From contig NZ_CP060398.1 of assembly GCF_015840915.1 (NCBI RefSeq), positions 1,922,001 to 1,986,000 on the forward strand: DNA of 64,000 bases, given 5' to 3'. The DNA comes from Synechococcus sp. CBW1002. Its GTDB lineage: Bacteria; Cyanobacteriota; Cyanobacteriia; PCC-6307; Cyanobiaceae. A program made the position numbers and the translations under genes. Positions 16,111 through 24,580 of this stretch are shown piece after piece (the stretch's first letter is position 1; each line of letters opens with the position of its first letter). The notes under the pieces are model-generated. The model saw nothing but the letters and a program-made list of their open reading frames with translations. It was not told the origin of the DNA and made no database searches.

Positions 16111-17164
16111 TTAGTCCTTGCATGAACACCGTCACCATGGCGGTCACCATGACCCACTCCCAGCCGCGCCGGCCATCGGGGCTGCCACCATCGGCATTAC
16201 CGGTGGGGGCACCGGTTTCATCGACGTAGACCACCGGCTGCTGACGGGCAAACGCAAGGGCCTCCTGCATGGGCTGCTCCAGTGCTGCACTCAAGCGCTG
16301 GCGGATCGTTGCGATGGCGCTGCGGCTGATCTGCACCCCCAGCAGCTGATCCAAAAGCGCCTGGGTCTTGCTGAAACTCAACGGGAAGGCACTACCCAGC
16401 AGAGCCACCAGAGCACTGAGCCGGGGGCCGTAATGGCTCGCTTCCACCTCCGCCGGTACCGAGGCACAGGTGCTGGTGGAACAGCAGGGGCACACCAACC
16501 GGTGCATCCGGTGTTCGATCACCACGGCTGTGATCGGTGGAATCTCGATCACCTGATGGCGCAGCGGCTCTGGATCCACGCCTTCCAACCGCTGACCGCA
16601 ATGGCGGCAAGCTTGGGGGTGGCGCTCCACCACCTCATCCACCCGCTCGATCGGCAGCAGCTCCGGCCCAGATCCGGGATGGCCCGGCTGGCCGCCGCGC
16701 TTGCGGCCACTGCCCTTGCGCCGCTCGGGCGGCTTAAACCCCGGCCCATCACTGGAGGGAGGCTTGGAGGAGTTGCGGGAGCTGCGGCCGATCCGCTCGC
16801 GCAGATGGGCCAGTTCGGTGGCCAGGGCGGTGAGTTGGACGCGGAGCTGCTCGATCTCCTCCTGTTGAGCTCGTAGCTCCCCCTGCTGATCCAGGATGAA
16901 CTCCCTGGCACCAGCTGGCCAAGACAACCAGTCCGCCTCGGAAATGCCAGCAGGAGGGGCGCCCATCTCAAGCAGTCTCTATCTGAGATGCAAGCGGGAA
17001 TCAGAACGCCGTCAAGGGTTCAGCAGAGACGAAGTTCGCCGCGTGCTGTCCCGACCCCTGAACGGATACATCTACCTGAGCTGCAGGACATACCGATCGG
17101 CACCCAGGCCGGTGTAAGCCGCAATGGTTGTGCTAATATGTTGAATGAGTATTGTACCCCTCCA

Positions 17165-17500
17165 ATGACGGAAGAACAACTCCCCCAGTCCTTCCTGGAA
17201 TTCTTGGAAGCCGTCAAAGGCGATAGCGCCCTGCAGGAGCGCCTCAGTGCGGCTGCAGACCTGGATGCCTTGGTGGCCATTGCCAAGGAAGCTGGATATG
17301 CGATCAGCAAGGCTGAGATCACGAAGGCTCAAGGGATGGCCAGTAGTGCCATGAGCGAACTCAGCGATGAGGCACTGGCAGGCGTTGCAGGCGGCGCGTG
17401 GCAAGGGCCTGATAACGTGTCTGAACTACAGATCACATCGCCCGCGCCCGGCGGCGTGGATTTCACAAGATTAGTCTTCATTCAGAGGATTGGTCAGTAG
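17165..17500 (+). CDS. Nif11-type leader peptide: RiPP precursor
   Basis: A 111-residue precursor of the Nif11/nitrogen-fixation-like leader family. The leader begins MTEEQLPQSFLEFLEAVKGD and contains the family helix AIAKEAGYAISKAEI. It ends with ELSDEALAGVAGG at residues 65-77, a double-glycine cleavage site recognised by C39 peptidase exporters. The 34-residue predicted core starts AWQGPDNV and ends LVFIQRIGQ. It has no cysteine but contains two Ser and two Thr, so a lanthionine or thiazole product is unlikely. A frame extends upstream to 16988 inside the IS66 end; ATG 17165 is chosen because Nif11 leaders start with M(S/T)EEQ. A paralogue remnant lies at 37599. The YcaO enzyme in the same island is the natural candidate modifier. 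Confidence 0.85.
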   Translation: MTEEQLPQSFLEFLEAVKGDSALQERLSAAADLDALVAIAKEAGYAISKAEITKAQGMASSAMSELSDEALAGVAGGAWQGPDNVSELQITSPAPGGVDFTRLVFIQRIGQ

Positions 17501-17572
17501 TCCTATCACTGGCAATTTTGGTGGGGTCTCAGTATAGCCACCATCTGACTCTAGCTGGACTATGCTTCCACT

Positions 17573-17601
17573 CCCCCTGTCATCGCCGGGGGTTTTTATT
17601 T
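17573..17601 (+). terminator. Rho-independent terminator after the Nif11 precursor
   Basis: CCCCC at 17573-17577 pairs with GGGGG at 17588-17592 across a 10-base loop, followed by TTTTTATTT. It lies about 70 bases after the stop of the precursor gene on the same strand and suggests that the precursor is expressed as its own unit. Confidence 0.65.
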
Positions 17602-18098
17602 CTCTACTCGCTTCCTAGGGTACCCCCTCGCGATGGCTGACACCATTGGCGACATGGAAAGTGCAGCTTGAAGATGTATGCCTTGGCGTAGGCTGCTATG
17701 GTGACAAGCCGGGTTGCGGCTGCTGCGAAGCGTAGCGCTTGCTACCCAATCAAGCCAGGCTTTGAGCAGTGGCTTAGATCTCCTCTTGACCGATCACCTC
17801 AGCCCGGCGGGCATGTCTTTCGTTCAGGGAATCCAACGGCCAGATTCAGCGATGCTTCTGTTTTCGCAGGCCAAGCGGCTGACTGATTGCACAGAACAAG
17901 ATGTTGCGTTGATGGTGGCGCTGCCGGTCTCGATTGCGCCGCAAGAATTGAACGAAGCCCAGCAGGAGCTCGACTGGCCGTCGTCGTTGGCAGCACTTGA
18001 AACCGCCTCCCGCTCCGACGATGCCCGACTGGCGGTCGAGGCGATCGAGGAACGGCTGCAGGGCGACTCGGATGAGCTGGCCATGGTGATCGAGCTAG

Positions 18099-19850
18099 GA
18101 GCCTGTCGCGCATAGATCACCGCCCGCATTCTCCACAGACGCCCCTGAATCTGCCCAGATCCCAGTGACTGCAATGGATCTGGCCGATAAGATGGGGTAT
18201 GAGCAAGCCCAAGACCTTCCGGCCCTGGACTCCGGGACAGACCAGCTTGATGCCGCCGTCGCCAATCGACTGGCTGCCGAGCGATCACCTGGTGTTCTTC
18301 CTGCTGGAGCTGGTGGAGGAACTGGACTTTGCGCTGATCATGTCTCCCGCCCGGCAGAAGGATGCCCGCGGTGAGAAGGGGTATGACCCCAGGATGCTGA
18401 CGCTGCTGTTGCTGTATGCCTACTGCATCGGCATGGCCTCGTCTCGCAAGATCGAGCGGGCCTGCCATGAGGATGCGGCTTTCCGGGTGCTGACCGGCAA
18501 CCAGCAGCCGGACCACAGCCGCATCAGCGACTTCCGCCGCCGCCATCTTGGAGCCCTGGAGGAGCTGTTTGTGCAGATCCTGCGCCTGTGCCAGAAGGCC
18601 GGCATGGTGAGCCTGGGACAGGTGGCGCTGGATGGCACCAAGGTGAAGGCCAATGCCTCCAAACACAAGGCCATGAGCCACCAGCGGATGCTCAAATCCG
18701 AGGAGCAGTTGGAGCAGGAGATCAGGGAGCTGCTGCGCAAGGCCGAGATCCTCGACGCCCAGGAGGATGGCCGCTACGGCAAGGGCAAACGCGGCAGCGA
18801 CCTGCCTGAGGCACTGAGCCGCCGAGAAGACCGGCTGGAGAGGATCCGCCAAGCTCGCCGGGAACTGGAGGCTGAAACCGCGGCTGCCGCTGCACGGGAA
18901 CGGCAGGAGCAGGCGGCAGCGGCAGCGAAGGCCGCGGAAGAGGGGCCCGAGCAGCAACGGCAAGAATGCAGCAAGACAGCCGATCGCGTAGTCGAGAAGG
19001 CAGCTGCGGCAAAAGATCTGGCGATCGCCAAGGCCAACGAGGCGGGCCTGGGACCACCTGATCTTGAGCCGCTGGCCGCCGATCAGATGCCCCATCGCGG
19101 CCTGGCGCACAAGGCTTGCGGCACACCGACAAAAGGCAGCCAGCGCAATTTCACTGATCCAGCCAGCCACATCATGAAGAGCGATGGGAACTGGATTCAG
19201 GGCTACAACTGCCAAGCAGCTGTGGATGGGGACTACCAGGTGATCGTGGCCATCGGCGTCAGCAACCAGCCGCCTGATGTGGAGCATCTCGAACCGATGC
19301 TTGAGCGCACCATTGCCAACACCGCTCAGCTTCCGAAAACATTGATCGCGGATGCCGGCTACTGGAGCGAGGCCAACGCCGAGGCCTGCACGGCACGGGG
19401 CGTCGATCCCCACATCGCGACCGGCAGGGAGAAGCACGGCCAGCCTCCAGCACCAACCCGTGGCCCCATCCCCAAAAACCTGGATGCCAAGGGCCGGATG
19501 AACCGCAAGCTGCGCTGCAAGAAGGGACGCGAGATCTACGCCAGGCGCAAGACGATCGTGGAGCCCGTCTTTGGTCAGACCAAGGAATGCCGCGGGCTGC
19601 GCCGCTTTCTGCTGCGCGGCCTGGACAACGTGAACGGTGAATGGGCGCTCTGGTGCCTGACCCACAACATCAACAAGTTGTTCAGGTTCAAAGCAGCACT
19701 GGCAGCTTGAGGGGACAGCCCCTCTGGCTGCCGCTGCCTGCTGCAGCCGACGATTGGCCGGAAACACCGGCATTGAGATGCCGATAACCAAGACCATTGG
19801 TTCAGCACGTGCTTGGCTCGCTGGCGCTGCTGGTTTTGGGCGACAAACTC
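18099..19850 (+). mobile_element. IS1182-family insertion sequence, copy b (1752 bp)
   Basis: Same ends and same length as copy a at 5097-6848, and apparently the same sequence. CTAG flanks it at 18095-18098 and 19851-19854. The two copies are in the same orientation 13 kb apart, so recombination between them could delete or circularise the segment that holds the YcaO operon and the Nif11 gene. Confidence 0.93.
18199..19710 (+). CDS. IS1182-family transposase
   Basis: Product identical as far as I can see to the 503-residue transposase of copy a, including the LDGTKVKANASKHKA and IVEPVFGQTKECRG catalytic segments. The frame is intact and starts at ATG 18199, about 100 bases inside the left end. 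Two identical active-looking copies point to recent spread in this genome. Confidence 0.93.
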   Translation: MSKPKTFRPWTPGQTSLMPPSPIDWLPSDHLVFFLLELVEELDFALIMSPARQKDARGEKGYDPRMLTLLLLYAYCIGMASSRKIERACHEDAAFRVLTGNQQPDHSRISDFRRRHLGALEELFVQILRLCQKAGMVSLGQVALDGTKVKANASKHKAMSHQRMLKSEEQLEQEIRELLRKAEILDAQEDGRYGKGKRGSDLPEALSRREDRLERIRQARRELEAETAAAAARERQEQAAAAAKAAEEGPEQQRQECSKTADRVVEKAAAAKDLAIAKANEAGLGPPDLEPLAADQMPHRGLAHKACGTPTKGSQRNFTDPASHIMKSDGNWIQGYNCQAAVDGDYQVIVAIGVSNQPPDVEHLEPMLERTIANTAQLPKTLIADAGYWSEANAEACTARGVDPHIATGREKHGQPPAPTRGPIPKNLDAKGRMNRKLRCKKGREIYARRKTIVEPVFGQTKECRGLRRFLLRGLDNVNGEWALWCLTHNINKLFRFKAALAA

Positions 19851-19967
19851 CTAGCGGCGCTCAAGGACGGGCAGGCGCTGCTGGTGGATGAGTTCGACAT
19901 CACCGCTGCCCAGTTGCGTCAGCTCATCGCACACGCAGCGGATCGAGAACCCGCCGCCGTTCAATGA

Positions 19968-20263
19968 ATAGCGCAGACGCTATGATCGCCATTCCGGCTC
20001 CATCTTTCGTGGGCGAATGTTCGTGCAGCATGTTGAAGATCTTCGGTAGTTCTGCTACTTCTTTGGGCAGACCTTTGTAAGTGGCAGGCATCAGGAACCG
20101 TTGCGATCACCTCAGCTTTCCGGCCAGCGCGCCAGCAGCTTCTCGACCAGGCCGGAACCAGGGCCATCAGTCCTCCGGAACAGGCGGGCGGCACTGGCCT
20201 GATTGGCAACGGTGCTGCAAGCGGTTTCAGGTCCCAAAAGGGGGTCTCGGATTCGGAACGAGC
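19968..20263. other. Remnant sequence between IS1182 copy b and IS256 variant b
   Basis: About 300 bases without a convincing gene. The reverse strand has a short frame (LLGPETACSTVANQASAARL and ending ARWPES) that could be the tail of a lost gene, but no start or family is visible. When IS256 variant b is removed, the stretch continues into the tRNA-like fragment at 21945. Confidence 0.35.
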
Positions 20264-21932
20264 GCTGGCGTCCCCAGCAGTGGTGTAAATCCCCTGGGCC
20301 TCAGCCCCGGCGTAGCCGGGGCTGAGCGAGCACACCTCAGACGCCTGGCGTTGCAAGGGGTGGGCAGGCCCGTTTCCCTGGTTCGAGAACCACCTCAACC
20401 AGACGAACCATGCCCAAGACCCATCGTGCCGCAGATGACCTGGCGCCGCTACTGGATGGCAGCAGTGCCGGCGAGCTGATCCCGGAGCTGGCCCGCCACG
20501 GCCTGCAGCAGCTGATCGAGCTGGAGGTTGCCGCCGTTCTGGGTGCCGACCGCCATGAGCGCAGCGAGGAACGGCTCGGCTACCGCAACGGCTACCGGCC
20601 CCGCAGCCTCACCACCCAGGTGGGCGACATCGACCTGCTGATCCCCAAACTGCGGGCCGGCAGCTTCCTGCCCTCGATCCTTGAGCCCCGCCGCCGGGTG
20701 GATCAGGCCCTCTATGCCGTGATCATGGAGGCCTACATCGGCGGCGTCTCCACCCGCAAGGTCGATGCCCTGGTGGGGGCCCTGGGATCGCAGAGCGGCA
20801 TCTCCAAATCCCAGGTCAGTCGCATCTGCCAGGAGATCGACCAGCAGGTGCAGGCGTTCCTGAGCCGGCCCCTGCAGGAGTCCGGCTACGCCTACGTCTA
20901 CCTGGATGCCACCTACCTCAAGGGCAGGCTGGGCAAGGCCCTGCAGGTCTGCTCACGGGCTGTCGTCGTCGCCATGGGGGTGAACGCGGACGGCCGCCGG
21001 GAGTTGCTGGGTCTCAAGGTGACAGACAGCGAAACCGAGGGCTCCTTGAGCGAGTTCCTCGCCTCGCTCAAAGAGCGCGGCCTCACTGGCGTCAAGCTGG
21101 TGATCAGCGACGCCCACGTGGGCCTCACCAAGGCCATCAGGCGCCAGCTGCAGGGCTGTGTGTGGCAGCGCTGCCGCGTCCACTTCGCCCGCAACCTTCT
21201 CCAGCGCGTCCCCAAAGCCCACCAGGGCATGGTCACCGCCGCCCTGCGCTCGGTGTTCGCTCAGGAGGATGCCGGAGAGATCCTCAGCCGCTGGGATGAC
21301 CTGGCCGCCTCGCTGGCGGAGAGCTTCCCCAAGGCCACCGAGCTCATGAACGAGGCCAGAGAGGACGTGCTGGCCTTCCGTCACTTCCCGCAGCCTCACT
21401 GGAAGAAGGTCTGGAGCACCAACCTGCTGGAGCGGGTCAACGAGGAGATCAAGCGCCGCACCAGGGTGGTCGGCATCTTCCCTAACGACGCGTCGATCAC
21501 CCGCCTGGTGGGCGCGGTATTGCTGGAGCAGCACGAGCACTGGCAGCTGGAGGGACGCCGCATGTTCTCAGCCGAGAGCATGGCCGCCATCCCGGAGCTG
21601 GAGGATCTGCCGGCCCTGCTCAGCGCCGCCGCCGCAGAGGTGCAAGACGCAGGCCCCAGGTGATTGAGGTGGCAGCGCCCCCACAGGGCGCAGCGGCCTC
21701 AATCGCCGCCCGGGGGCCGGCGCTGTAACCCCTGGGCTGCATAGAAGACTCCTGCCGCTCACAACACAGCCGCGATCAGACGAGAGACTTGACAAGTCAA
21801 TCGCCTCATTTCATCGTGGAAAAACGAGGTGCATCTGCGCCTCAGGAATGACAGCCCGTCATTCCACCCTGTTCACCCTCTGAGTCAGGGCATTCGGGCC
21901 TCGGGTTTTACACCACGCAAAGGGACGCGGCC
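20264..21932 (+). mobile_element. IS256-family insertion sequence, variant b (intact)
   Basis: The ends carry GCGTCCC and GGTGTAAA blocks like variant a. A perfect 8-bp direct repeat GAACGAGC flanks the element (20256-20263 and 21933-21940). The body is clearly related to variant a but differs throughout at the nucleotide level, so it is a separate lineage of the same IS. It is inserted directly beside a tRNA-like 3' fragment. Confidence 0.92.
20410..21663 (+). CDS. IS256-family transposase, variant b
   Basis: A 417-residue Mutator-type transposase starting MPKTHRAADDLAPLLDG. The DDE segments are YVYLDATYLKGRLGK (about residue 167), LVISDAHVGLTKAIRRQ and NLLERVNEEIKRRTRVVG. Compared with variant a it has replacements spread along the whole chain (for example SDSETEGSLSEFLASL for GDSETESFWSEFIGSL) and a slightly longer C-terminus. 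The frame is intact and the enzyme is probably functional. Confidence 0.92.
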   Translation: MPKTHRAADDLAPLLDGSSAGELIPELARHGLQQLIELEVAAVLGADRHERSEERLGYRNGYRPRSLTTQVGDIDLLIPKLRAGSFLPSILEPRRRVDQALYAVIMEAYIGGVSTRKVDALVGALGSQSGISKSQVSRICQEIDQQVQAFLSRPLQESGYAYVYLDATYLKGRLGKALQVCSRAVVVAMGVNADGRRELLGLKVTDSETEGSLSEFLASLKERGLTGVKLVISDAHVGLTKAIRRQLQGCVWQRCRVHFARNLLQRVPKAHQGMVTAALRSVFAQEDAGEILSRWDDLAASLAESFPKATELMNEAREDVLAFRHFPQPHWKKVWSTNLLERVNEEIKRRTRVVGIFPNDASITRLVGAVLLEQHEHWQLEGRRMFSAESMAAIPELEDLPALLSAAAAEVQDAGPR

Positions 21933-21944
21933 GAACGAGCAAAA

Positions 21945-21970
21945 CGGGGTTCAAATCCCCCAGTTCCGCC
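21945..21970 (+). other. tRNA/tmRNA-like 3' end fragment (T-arm plus acceptor strand)
   Basis: The sequence GGGGTTCAAATCCCC forms a 4-bp T-stem with a perfect TTCAAAT T-loop, followed by CAGTTCCG, which resembles a 3' acceptor strand. CAGTTCC can pair with GGGGCTG, the 5' end of tmRNA, if two G-U pairs are allowed. No matching 5' part is found upstream once the IS256 copy is removed. Such truncated ends are left at attachment sites of integrating elements. It may also be chance. Confidence 0.35.
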
Positions 21971-22239
21971 CCCCATGCCACCAGCACCACCCAGCGCTGG
22001 GCGGGTAGATCAAGCGGCTGGTGGGTGCGCTTCAGATCAGCCTCAGCTTTCCGACGAGGTGCCGCATCAATAAACCTTCACGGCGCCGGTACAATTTGAA
22101 CTGGTCATTCGGTGTGACACTTGGTCCGGTGTCACTTGGCCCGGAGGGGTTAGAGGGCTGTGAGGCTGCCCCGCCTGCGCTCACCGTGATTAGTCCTAGG
22201 ACTAAGGATGTATCCAAGTGCCACTGGGGGAGCAGACGC
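21971..22239. other. Intergenic stretch without recognised gene
   Basis: No coding frame is supported. It contains a short imperfect direct repeat, GTGTGACACTTGGTCCG followed directly by GTGTCACTTGGCCCG around 22110-22142, and the palindrome TAGTCCTAGGACTA around 22191-22204. Neither is linked to a known element here. Confidence 0.4.
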
Positions 22240-23304
22240 TCACGGCCAGCCGCTGATCACCTGATCAAGCCGTTGCTGGCAAAGCCAGTGCAAACGTTGC
22301 ATGGCGGACTCGGGCCTGAGCAGATCGGGATATTCCTGGAGCAAGGCCTGCAGTTCCTGGGCTCGCTCCATCACCAGCCGAAGTGCCAGGCGAGCATCGC
22401 AAGCATCCAGTTCAGCCACGTAGGTGCCCCAGCGCCCGCCTGGCAGGGGTTCGCCGTTGGGATCAAGGCCAAGGCAATGGCCAAACAGCTCGGCATTAAA
22501 TAGGCCCATGGCCGCCACCATCCCCATGCAGTCGGCGACCAGCTCATCGAGCAGGTTCAGCCGCATCTCACCCAGCAGGCGCTTGGTGGCCAGATGGGTG
22601 AGTTCATGCTCCAGCCTCAGGGCCGTGGAAGTCTCCAACCAGGTGTCCTTGCTAGGCATGCCCGGCACATGCTGTGCTGCCACAGATCCATAGGGTGCCT
22701 CATGCAAGAGGATCAGCTGGGCGCGGCTCTTGGGCCCGAAGCGGCGGATCAGCCCCCAATGGATCAGTCCACTCACGGCTTGGGCGTGGACCCCATGGGC
22801 CAATGCAACGGGTTCGCAGCGATGGGCCAGGGCTCTCACCAGTAGGCAAAAGTCAGACCAATCGGGGGTGAGAAGCACCGGCATGGCGCCGCAGGGATGG
22901 GCCGCCACCCAGAGCCTCAGGGACCCGATCTGTTGCCACACCGGCTCCGGACCAACCGCCTGCAACGCAGCCGAGGTGCCCTCTTCCCCGCGCAGCACCA
23001 GCCGCCGATAGAGCTCACTGCTGCGGATGTCGGCCACCTGGGGCAACAGCAGCTGGGGCAGAACCGACTGCAGGGTCTTCACAAGCCGATCGCCCAGCAG
23101 CAAACCGGAGGGAGCGTCCGCGATCACCTGGCGCCACCAGTCGATCGTGGTGTCATTGGCCAGGGGATGCTGTGGCCAAGGCTCGCTGGCCCCCTGGAAG
23201 CCCTGGCAGTAAGCAACGAGCGACTGCTGGGCCGCCGTGGCCTGACCATCCCCCCGCCACCCTGATGCCCCGTCCAAGTCGTCACCTGCCGCAGGGGCAT
23301 TCAT
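22240..23304 (-). CDS. Putative zinc-metalloprotease-like protein with HExxH motif
   Basis: A 354-residue soluble protein without signal peptide or membrane segment. Around residue 233 it reads LRLEHELTHLATKRLL, containing HELTH, the HExxH zinc-binding motif of gluzincin/metzincin-like peptidases, and about 18 residues later LLDELVADCMGMVAAMG, where Glu/Asp could supply a third ligand as in many cyanobacterial conserved proteins of this layout. It is GC-rich and codon-biased like the backbone, unlike the AT-rich cargo. Its neighbours are IS256 variant b and a degraded IS3, so no operon context helps. The fold assignment rests on one motif only. Confidence 0.5.
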   Translation of the reverse strand: MNAPAAGDDLDGASGWRGDGQATAAQQSLVAYCQGFQGASEPWPQHPLANDTTIDWWRQVIADAPSGLLLGDRLVKTLQSVLPQLLLPQVADIRSSELYRRLVLRGEEGTSAALQAVGPEPVWQQIGSLRLWVAAHPCGAMPVLLTPDWSDFCLLVRALAHRCEPVALAHGVHAQAVSGLIHWGLIRRFGPKSRAQLILLHEAPYGSVAAQHVPGMPSKDTWLETSTALRLEHELTHLATKRLLGEMRLNLLDELVADCMGMVAAMGLFNAELFGHCLGLDPNGEPLPGGRWGTYVAELDACDARLALRLVMERAQELQALLQEYPDLLRPESAMQRLHWLCQQRLDQVISGWP

Positions 23305-23399
23305 TTCCTATCACGCTGCGCAGCAGCCGTCAGTTTCTGATGGCCCAAGGGTTGAGCCAGGATGGGCTGCTGGCCGTGCTCGCCATAGCGCAAGCCAAA

Positions 23400-24060
23400 T
23401 TCCCCTACAAGCTTTATGGGGATCCTGGCTCGATGTAGGCCGTGGTGGTGCCGCTGCTCTTGCCCACCGCCGGAGGACGTGGGCAATGAACTCCGGCCCG
23501 TTGTCACTGCGGATGAACATCGGTGCTGGGTAGAGGCTGGTGAGGTCCTTCAGCATCGCCACCACGTCCTTGGCCTTTGCAGCGCCGTCCGACCCGGATC
23601 GCCAGGCAGAGACGGCTGTGTTCGTCAATCACGTTATGGACCTTGAGCCGCCGGCCATCAGCGGTGGCGTCGAACTGGAAGTCCATGGCCCCCAGACCTG
23701 GTGCGGGTGTTCGGCTTGATGCTGTCGCACAGAGCCATCGGCAGGCCGGGAACGCTTCTGCTTGCGAGGAGTAGGGCGCTGCAGCCCTTCCTCCCGCCTG
23801 AGACGATGCAAGCGCTTGTGGTTCACCAGCCAGCCCTCTCGCCTCAGCAGGCGGTAGGCCATCCTCCGGTCCCAACGAATGTGCTTAGCCTCGATCTGCC
23901 GGAGGCGATGCCGGAGCTTGGCCTCCTCGATGTCGACGATCTTGCCGCCATGGCTCTGGGTGCTGCGATGCTGGCCCACCACCCGACAGGCGATCCGCTC
24001 GGAAACCCGGAACTGGCGAGGCAGCAAAAGATCCTGTACCACTCAGTCACCAGAAGCATT
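23400..24060 (-). pseudogene. Decayed IS3-family orfB transposase
   Basis: On the reverse strand the pieces of an IS3-family integrase-like orfB can be read in two or three frames: RMAYRLLRREGWLVNHKRLH and RLRREEGLQRP (HTH_21-type N-terminus), then AMDFQFDATADGRRLKVHNV with the first catalytic Asp, then MFIRSDNGPEFIAHVL with the second. The Glu-containing C-terminus is missing or scrambled. At least two frameshifts separate the pieces, and no orfA is seen. Confidence 0.78.
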
Positions 24061-24205
24061 CAGGATCGAATCGTCAGTTGGCTCAGCCTCACATCAGGCC
24101 AATTGTTCGTGGCAAGACCAGGAATCATGTTTAATTCGGAGCCAGGATCTCGATCTCGGTCGGCTGCGACGGATTTGAATTCCTGGATCGTCTCAGCTGG
24201 GATCC

Positions 24206-24580
24206 CTACAATCAAGGAGAAGACCTGAGATCCCAAGTCCTAGCCTCCCGCCGTCGCTATGGCTGTTATCCAAAGATTGTCTGTGCTGATCAGATCTATC
24301 CGACACGATCCAATCGCGCCTTTTACATGCGGCGTGGTATTCGATTGAGCGGGCCGCGTCTTGGTAGGCCCAAGGATATCCCCGATCTTGTCTCTGCAGT
24401 GAAAAGATTGCTCTCCATGATCAGCGGCTACGTAATGGTGTGGCGGGGAAGTTCGGCCATGGAAAGCGTAGTTTCGGGCTTGGGCTTGTTCGTGAGAAGC
24501 TGGCCGAGACCTCAGGTTGCACCGTCGCCATGAATCTGTTGGTCATGAACCTCGAGAAGCTCCTTGAGCTTCTTTTATTT
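24206..24580 (+). pseudogene. C-terminal remnant of an IS5-type transposase
   Basis: In the + strand, CADQIYPTRSNRAFYMRRG followed by IRLSGPRLGRPK and, after a frameshift, VAGKFGHGKRSFGLGLVREK and NLLVMNLEKLLELL match the C-terminal third of a common cyanobacterial DDE transposase (the GIRLSGPxLGRP signature and the EGKFGxGK catalytic Glu region). The N-terminal part is absent. It is not functional. Confidence 0.7.

Larger units (their letters stand above)
14055..16966 (-). pseudogene. IS66-family transposase (TnpC type), interrupted and frameshifted
   Basis: The N-terminal half (16966 down to about 16115) includes SRNSSKPPSSDG and the zinc-binding CRHCGQ and CPCCSTSTC segments. The frame joins perfectly across the IS5 insertion (MQG, then LSRSKAAAIALLGNAFGG) if IS5 and one TTAG are removed. 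A second lesion follows: relative to the intact copy, about nine extra codons (NRSAEDCVY) interrupt the VVSDRFSAYN motif, and a frameshift lies near 14630. The C-terminal GIEPTNNAAERALRHSVIQR motif is still readable. The gene is inactive. Confidence 0.88.
13959..17069 (-). mobile_element. IS66-family element interrupted by an IS5-family element
   Basis: The ends are GTACCCGTTCAGGGG at 13959 and the complement of GTATCCGTTCAGGGG at 17055-17069. A sister copy at 37997-39691 is intact. Here the transposase gene is split by the IS5 element at 14741-16110. I find no matching 8-bp duplication outside the two ends (CTGGAAGA versus ATCTACCT), so one flank has probably been changed by recombination or deletion after insertion. 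Confidence 0.82.
17714..19967 (+). pseudogene. Unknown ORF disrupted by IS1182 copy b
   Basis: A frame from about 17714 (alternative ATG 17813, MSFVQGIQRPDSAMLLFSQ) runs to the CTAG target, and after removing the IS and one CTAG it continues exactly in frame (IELAALKDGQALLVDEFDI and ending DREPAAVQ) to TGA at 19965-19967. The intact product would be about 165 residues or, from the second start, about 132. It is acidic and helix-rich with no signal peptide. I do not recognise the family. The perfect frame across the insertion shows that it was an open gene when the IS arrived. Confidence 0.55.

Noticed and set aside
22105-22145. Short direct repeats resembling the beginning of a CRISPR array
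   Set aside because: Only two imperfect units without spacers of constant length; no cas genes in the window.
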